A stretch of DNA of 64,000 nucleotides from Chersky-840 sp963848335 (lineage in GTDB: Bacteria; Actinomycetota; Acidimicrobiia; Acidimicrobiales; UBA8190), in NCBI GenBank assembly GCA_963848335.1, contig CAWKDD010000001.1:434001-498000 (forward strand), read 5' to 3'. The notes under the pieces were generated by a model. It was not told the origin of the DNA and searched no databases. It saw only the letters and a program-made list of their open reading frames with translations. Position 1 is the stretch's first letter. Every line of letters begins with the position of its first letter. Made by a program: the position numbers and the translations under genes. Shown piece after piece: positions 62,272 to 64,000 of the stretch.

Positions 62272-63870
62272 TCAGTGGATCCGGCGTTCACGATCACGCC
62301 AATAGGGCTCGCGAAGTTCCCGCTTCAGCACCTTTCCCGAGGGGTTCCGGGGAAGGGCGGTGGCGAAGTCGACCGATGTCGGGCACTTGTAGTGAGCCAG
62401 GCGCTGGCGACAGAAGGCGATGACCGCGGCCGCGTCCAGGTCGGCGCCCGGCCCCGGTACGACGACGGCCTTCACGGTCTCACCCCACTTGTCGTCGGGG
62501 ACCCCGATGACCGCGGCGTCGGCCACACCGGTCATGGCCAGCAACACGTTCTCGATCTCGGCCGGGTAGACGTTCTCCCCGCCCGAGACCACCATGTCCT
62601 TGATGCGATCGTGGAGGAACAGGTAGCCGTCCTCGTCGAGATAGCCGGCGTCGCCCGTGCGCAGCCACCCGTCGACGATGGTGCGCGCCGTCTCTTCGTG
62701 CTTGTCCCAGTAGCCGAGCATGTTGAACCCCGAGCGCGTGCGTATCTCGCCCACCACACCCGGAGGGACTTCGGCTCCGGTGTCGGGGTCCACGATCTCC
62801 AACTCGACGCCGGGAAGTGGCTTTCCCGCCGCTCGGAGCAAGTGCCGGCGCGGGCCCCGGGGGTCGTGGTCGTCGTGGGTGAGCAACACGATGGCCCCCG
62901 AGGTCTCGGTCATGCCGTAGACCTGGGCGAAGCGGCAGCCGAAGGCGTCCAGACAGCGCACCAGGACGTCCTCGGCGACGGGCGACGCCCCGTAGAAGAT
63001 GGTGTCGAGGCTCGACAGGTCCGTAGTGGCGATGCCGGGGGTCACCAGCAGCGCCATGAGGACGGCGGGCACGAGAAAGGCGTGGGTGATCCGCTCGGCG
63101 GCCACGAGCCGGAGGACCTCGACCGGATCCATGTCGCGCAGGATCACCGAGATCCCGCCACGCGACATCCCGCTCAGAGCCCAGCCCGACCCGCCGATGT
63201 GGAACAGGGGCATCGCCACCAGGCTGACGGTTCGTTCGTCGATGCCGAATCCGTGACCGGCGGCCACGTCCAACATGACCTCCACGTTGCCGTTCCCCAA
63301 CATCACGCCCTTGGGCAGCCCGGTCGTGCCCGACGTGTAGAGCTGCATGGAGACATCGTCGGGCCCACCCTCGTGGCCGGGGTCGACGCCGGGGTGGCCC
63401 GCCAGCCAGTCCTCGTAGCCGACCCGTCGGGCCAGGTCCGAGGCCCCTTCGAGGTCCGCGTCGGCCTTGGGATCTCCGAGCACCACCACCCGAGACACCC
63501 ACGGCAACCCGCTCTCCATGGACGCCAGGTGCGGCACGAACTCGGGGTGGACGACGAGGACCTTGGCCCTGGCGTCGTCGATGACGCCAGCCATCTCGGC
63601 GGGAGCGAGGCGCCAGTTGACGGCCACGTTGACGGCGCCGCTCATGGCCCCACCGAAGAGGACCTCGAAGTACTCGAGCCCGTTGCGGTCCAAGAACGCC
63701 ACTCTGTCGTCGACGCCGACACCCTCCGCCCGCAGGGCCTGTCCGACCTGGCAGGCGCGTTCGTGGTGCTGCGCCCAGGTGACCGTGGTGTCTCGGAACC
63801 GGAACATGGGATCGTCGCCGTGGGCGGCGACGTTGGAACGGAACATGCCGGCCACGCTCGTACGCCGCAT
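62272..63870 (-). CDS. fatty-acid/carboxylate--CoA ligase (AMP-binding)
   Basis: A 532-residue ANL superfamily enzyme: AMP-binding core MQLYTSGTTGLPKGVMLGNG, YGMTETSGAIVLLTHDDHD, the adenylate motif WLRTGDAGYLDEDGYLFLHD, and the C-terminal Lys in NPSGKVLKRELREP. It activates a carboxylate to its acyl-CoA. ATG 63870 with GAGGGGG upstream is chosen over 63918. Organised as an operon with the following P450. Confidence 0.92.
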   Translation of the reverse strand: MRRTSVAGMFRSNVAAHGDDPMFRFRDTTVTWAQHHERACQVGQALRAEGVGVDDRVAFLDRNGLEYFEVLFGGAMSGAVNVAVNWRLAPAEMAGVIDDARAKVLVVHPEFVPHLASMESGLPWVSRVVVLGDPKADADLEGASDLARRVGYEDWLAGHPGVDPGHEGGPDDVSMQLYTSGTTGLPKGVMLGNGNVEVMLDVAAGHGFGIDERTVSLVAMPLFHIGGSGWALSGMSRGGISVILRDMDPVEVLRLVAAERITHAFLVPAVLMALLVTPGIATTDLSSLDTIFYGASPVAEDVLVRCLDAFGCRFAQVYGMTETSGAIVLLTHDDHDPRGPRRHLLRAAGKPLPGVELEIVDPDTGAEVPPGVVGEIRTRSGFNMLGYWDKHEETARTIVDGWLRTGDAGYLDEDGYLFLHDRIKDMVVSGGENVYPAEIENVLLAMTGVADAAVIGVPDDKWGETVKAVVVPGPGADLDAAAVIAFCRQRLAHYKCPTSVDFATALPRNPSGKVLKRELREPYWRDRERRIH

Positions 63871-63988
63871 CCGATCCCCCTCGTCCCGCCCGCGGGTGGC
63901 GCCGCCGGCTGGCGACACTGTAGGTCGATCGGGCGTGGAGCGGTCGCTCGGGGTGACCCCGGCACGCGGCGCCCCCTACCATCGGGCC

Positions 63989-64000
63989 ATGGCCGACGAC
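63989..64000 (+). CDS. possible start of a gene cut by the window edge
   Basis: ATGGCCGACGAC begins at 63989, divergent from the CoA ligase. Only four codons are visible, so no more can be said. Confidence 0.2.

Overview
The window is GC-rich with strong GC third-position bias, and its gene families are typical of Actinomycetota: WYL and LuxR regulators, an ECF41/SigJ sigma factor, a DUF2510-like anchor protein, an Rpf-like transglycosylase, LigD-type end-joining enzymes, cytochromes P450 and an LAxTG (class E sortase) sorting signal. I infer a high-GC actinobacterium, perhaps of the Acidimicrobiia; no rRNA or complete universal marker gene here fixes the genus.

Layout. 1-9.1 kb is an amine / omega-amino-acid catabolism cluster: three different class III aminotransferases, an FAD amine oxidase-like protein, an Lrp regulator, an APC permease and a Usp protein. 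9.1-13.7 kb holds a SufR-like Fe-S regulator, queA, a short-chain dehydrogenase, a DMT transporter and a WYL regulator. 13.8-28.5 kb is mixed and largely envelope-directed: a GH26-like lipoprotein, a DksA-type zinc finger, an Rpf-like protein, adenosine deaminase, a PIG-V-like mannosyltransferase, phospholipase C, SnoaL/SRPBCC proteins and a cell-wall-anchored SGNH hydrolase. 28.6-33.7 kb is a metal-homeostasis block: Sco1 and a Fur/Zur regulator divergent from a znuACBB operon. 34.1-36.6 kb encodes LigD as two overlapping genes (PE-ligase, then polymerase). 36.6-41.7 kb has methyltransferases, a GNAT and sigJ with a textbook ECF41 promoter.

41.8-56 kb looks accessory: small secreted proteins, an alpha/beta-hydrolase-adenylate cyclase fusion, a P450, a LuxR regulator, an ECF sigma factor with a Cys-repeat membrane partner, an IS30 remnant, and an unnamed intergenic repeat of about 250 bp present in four copies plus one fragment, always in the same orientation. 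56-64 kb returns to housekeeping: a LpqF-like serine hydrolase, a methyltransferase, the RNase P RNA gene (rnpB, minus strand), xseA-xseB, and a P450 / acyl-CoA ligase pair.

A technical theme runs through the window. At least a dozen otherwise intact genes are broken by single-base frameshifts, and nearly all are +1 insertions, often an extra G or C in a short run. This points to sequence error more than to gene decay, so affected genes are annotated across the shift.
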